Below, in pieces: positions 20,543 to 20,787 of a DNA stretch of 20,787 nt. The notes beneath the pieces were generated by a model. The model was not told the DNA's origin. It ran no database searches and was given only the letters and a program-made list of their open reading frames with translations. How positions within the stretch are numbered: position 1 is the stretch's first letter; each line of letters opens with the position of its first letter. Source of the DNA: Bacteroidia bacterium (GTDB lineage: Bacteria > Bacteroidota > Bacteroidia > NS11-12g > UBA955); assembly GCA_023228875.1 (NCBI GenBank), contig JALOAG010000016.1, forward strand, positions 1 to 20,787, in the 5' to 3' direction. A program made the position numbers and the translations under genes.

Positions 20543-20787
20543 TTAATTATTTCCATTTGATCTAAGACCTACTTGTACAAGTCTATCGTGTCTGGCATTT
20601 AGTAGAAAATTGTTTATTTCCTGAGCCTCTTCATCAGTTGCTAAATGTACTTTTCGATGGCAATTGGGGCAAAGAGCCACGATATTAGCTTCTACATCTA
20701 AACTTTTTTCATAGTTAGTTTGTTCACTCATAGGTATGAGGTGATGGGCTTCAACAAATGAATTGCCACTTGATTTACTTGTAAAGG
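20543..20787 (-). CDS. HNH endonuclease, C-terminal part (truncated by window edge)
   Basis: The frame is open to the right edge, so the N-terminus is missing. The visible 80 residues include FVEAHHLIPMSEQ, 'LDVEANIVALCPNCHRKVH' and a helical tail (DEEAQEINNFLLNARHDRL). These give the two His of HHLIP, the Asn of EANIV and His of NCHRKVH, a complete HNH active site. CPNC provides two zinc ligands; the other two would lie outside the window. The EAHHLIP type is common in restriction-type (McrA-like) HNH nucleases. An ATG at 20731 lies inside the domain and is not the start. The spacer to the XRE gene (20424-20542) is AT-rich and holds the promoter. It could be phage or neighbouring host cargo. 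Confidence 0.85.
   Translation of the reverse strand, partial: FTSKSSGNSFVEAHHLIPMSEQTNYEKSLDVEANIVALCPNCHRKVHLATDEEAQEINNFLLNARHDRLVQVGLRSNGNN

Overview
The window looks like the early-to-late transition of a temperate, tailed-phage genome (a prophage) in an AT-rich bacterium. Nearly all phage genes lie on the minus strand, so transcription runs from high to low coordinates. The module set is one commonly seen in prophages of Bacillota (Firmicutes): DUF2800 nuclease, DUF2815 ssDNA-binding protein, family A polymerase, VapE-type primase-helicase, VRR-NUC, SNF2 helicase and DUF1492, then HNH, TerS, MetK and methyltransferase. Strong Shine-Dalgarno sequences fit that. Two exported proteins with short signal peptides, one vaguely like the TagO/VasI beta-sandwich family, would also fit a diderm host such as a Negativicute or spirochaete. 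The host assignment is inference only.

Layout in the direction of transcription. (1) 20787-19308: a truncated HNH nuclease, then an XRE-type repressor and an ImmA/IrrE-type metalloprotease, a regulatory pair on the same strand as the early genes. (2) 19307-18779: terminator, a small double zinc-ribbon protein, and a second strong terminator. (3) 18790-15583: a structured leader, then the early operon with a region-4-only sigma-like protein, two small proteins, the DUF2800 RecB-like nuclease with a predicted Fe-S cluster, and the DUF2815 ssDNA-binding protein with an acidic tail. (4) 15523-13131: family A DNA polymerase with 3'-5' exonuclease domain and a DUF4406-like (nucleoside deoxyribosyltransferase fold) protein. 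(5) 13130-9830: an accessory cassette that breaks the operon. It holds a plus-strand pair (membrane protein plus Fe-S HhH-GPD DNA glycosylase), a DUF2188 protein, a 128-residue orphan with its own near-consensus promoter, a possible small RNA, and about 600 bp of non-coding sequence. (6) 9829-5021: a tightly coupled replication/recombination operon (VapE primase-helicase, 75-residue protein, VRR-NUC, SNF2 helicase, 71-residue protein, DUF1492). (7) 5002-3668: two divergent genes for exported proteins, probably lysogenic-conversion cargo. (8) 3660-1: promoter-like site, intrinsic terminator, HNH endonuclease, a GC-rich probable cos region, small terminase (P27 type), S-adenosylmethionine synthetase, ParB-methyltransferase fusion and the start of a small membrane protein.

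How it works together. The early operon provides a complete phage replication and recombination set: sigma-like regulator, nuclease, ssDNA-binding protein, polymerase, primase-helicase, helicase and endonuclease. DUF1492 is in the position of a late-gene regulator, and the promoter plus terminator ahead of HNH is a plausible switch into packaging. MetK and the methyltransferase would supply and use S-adenosylmethionine to methylate phage DNA. The most unusual material is the 9830-13130 cassette and the structured RNA leader at 18581-18790. I found no CRISPR array, tRNA, rRNA, integrase or transposase.
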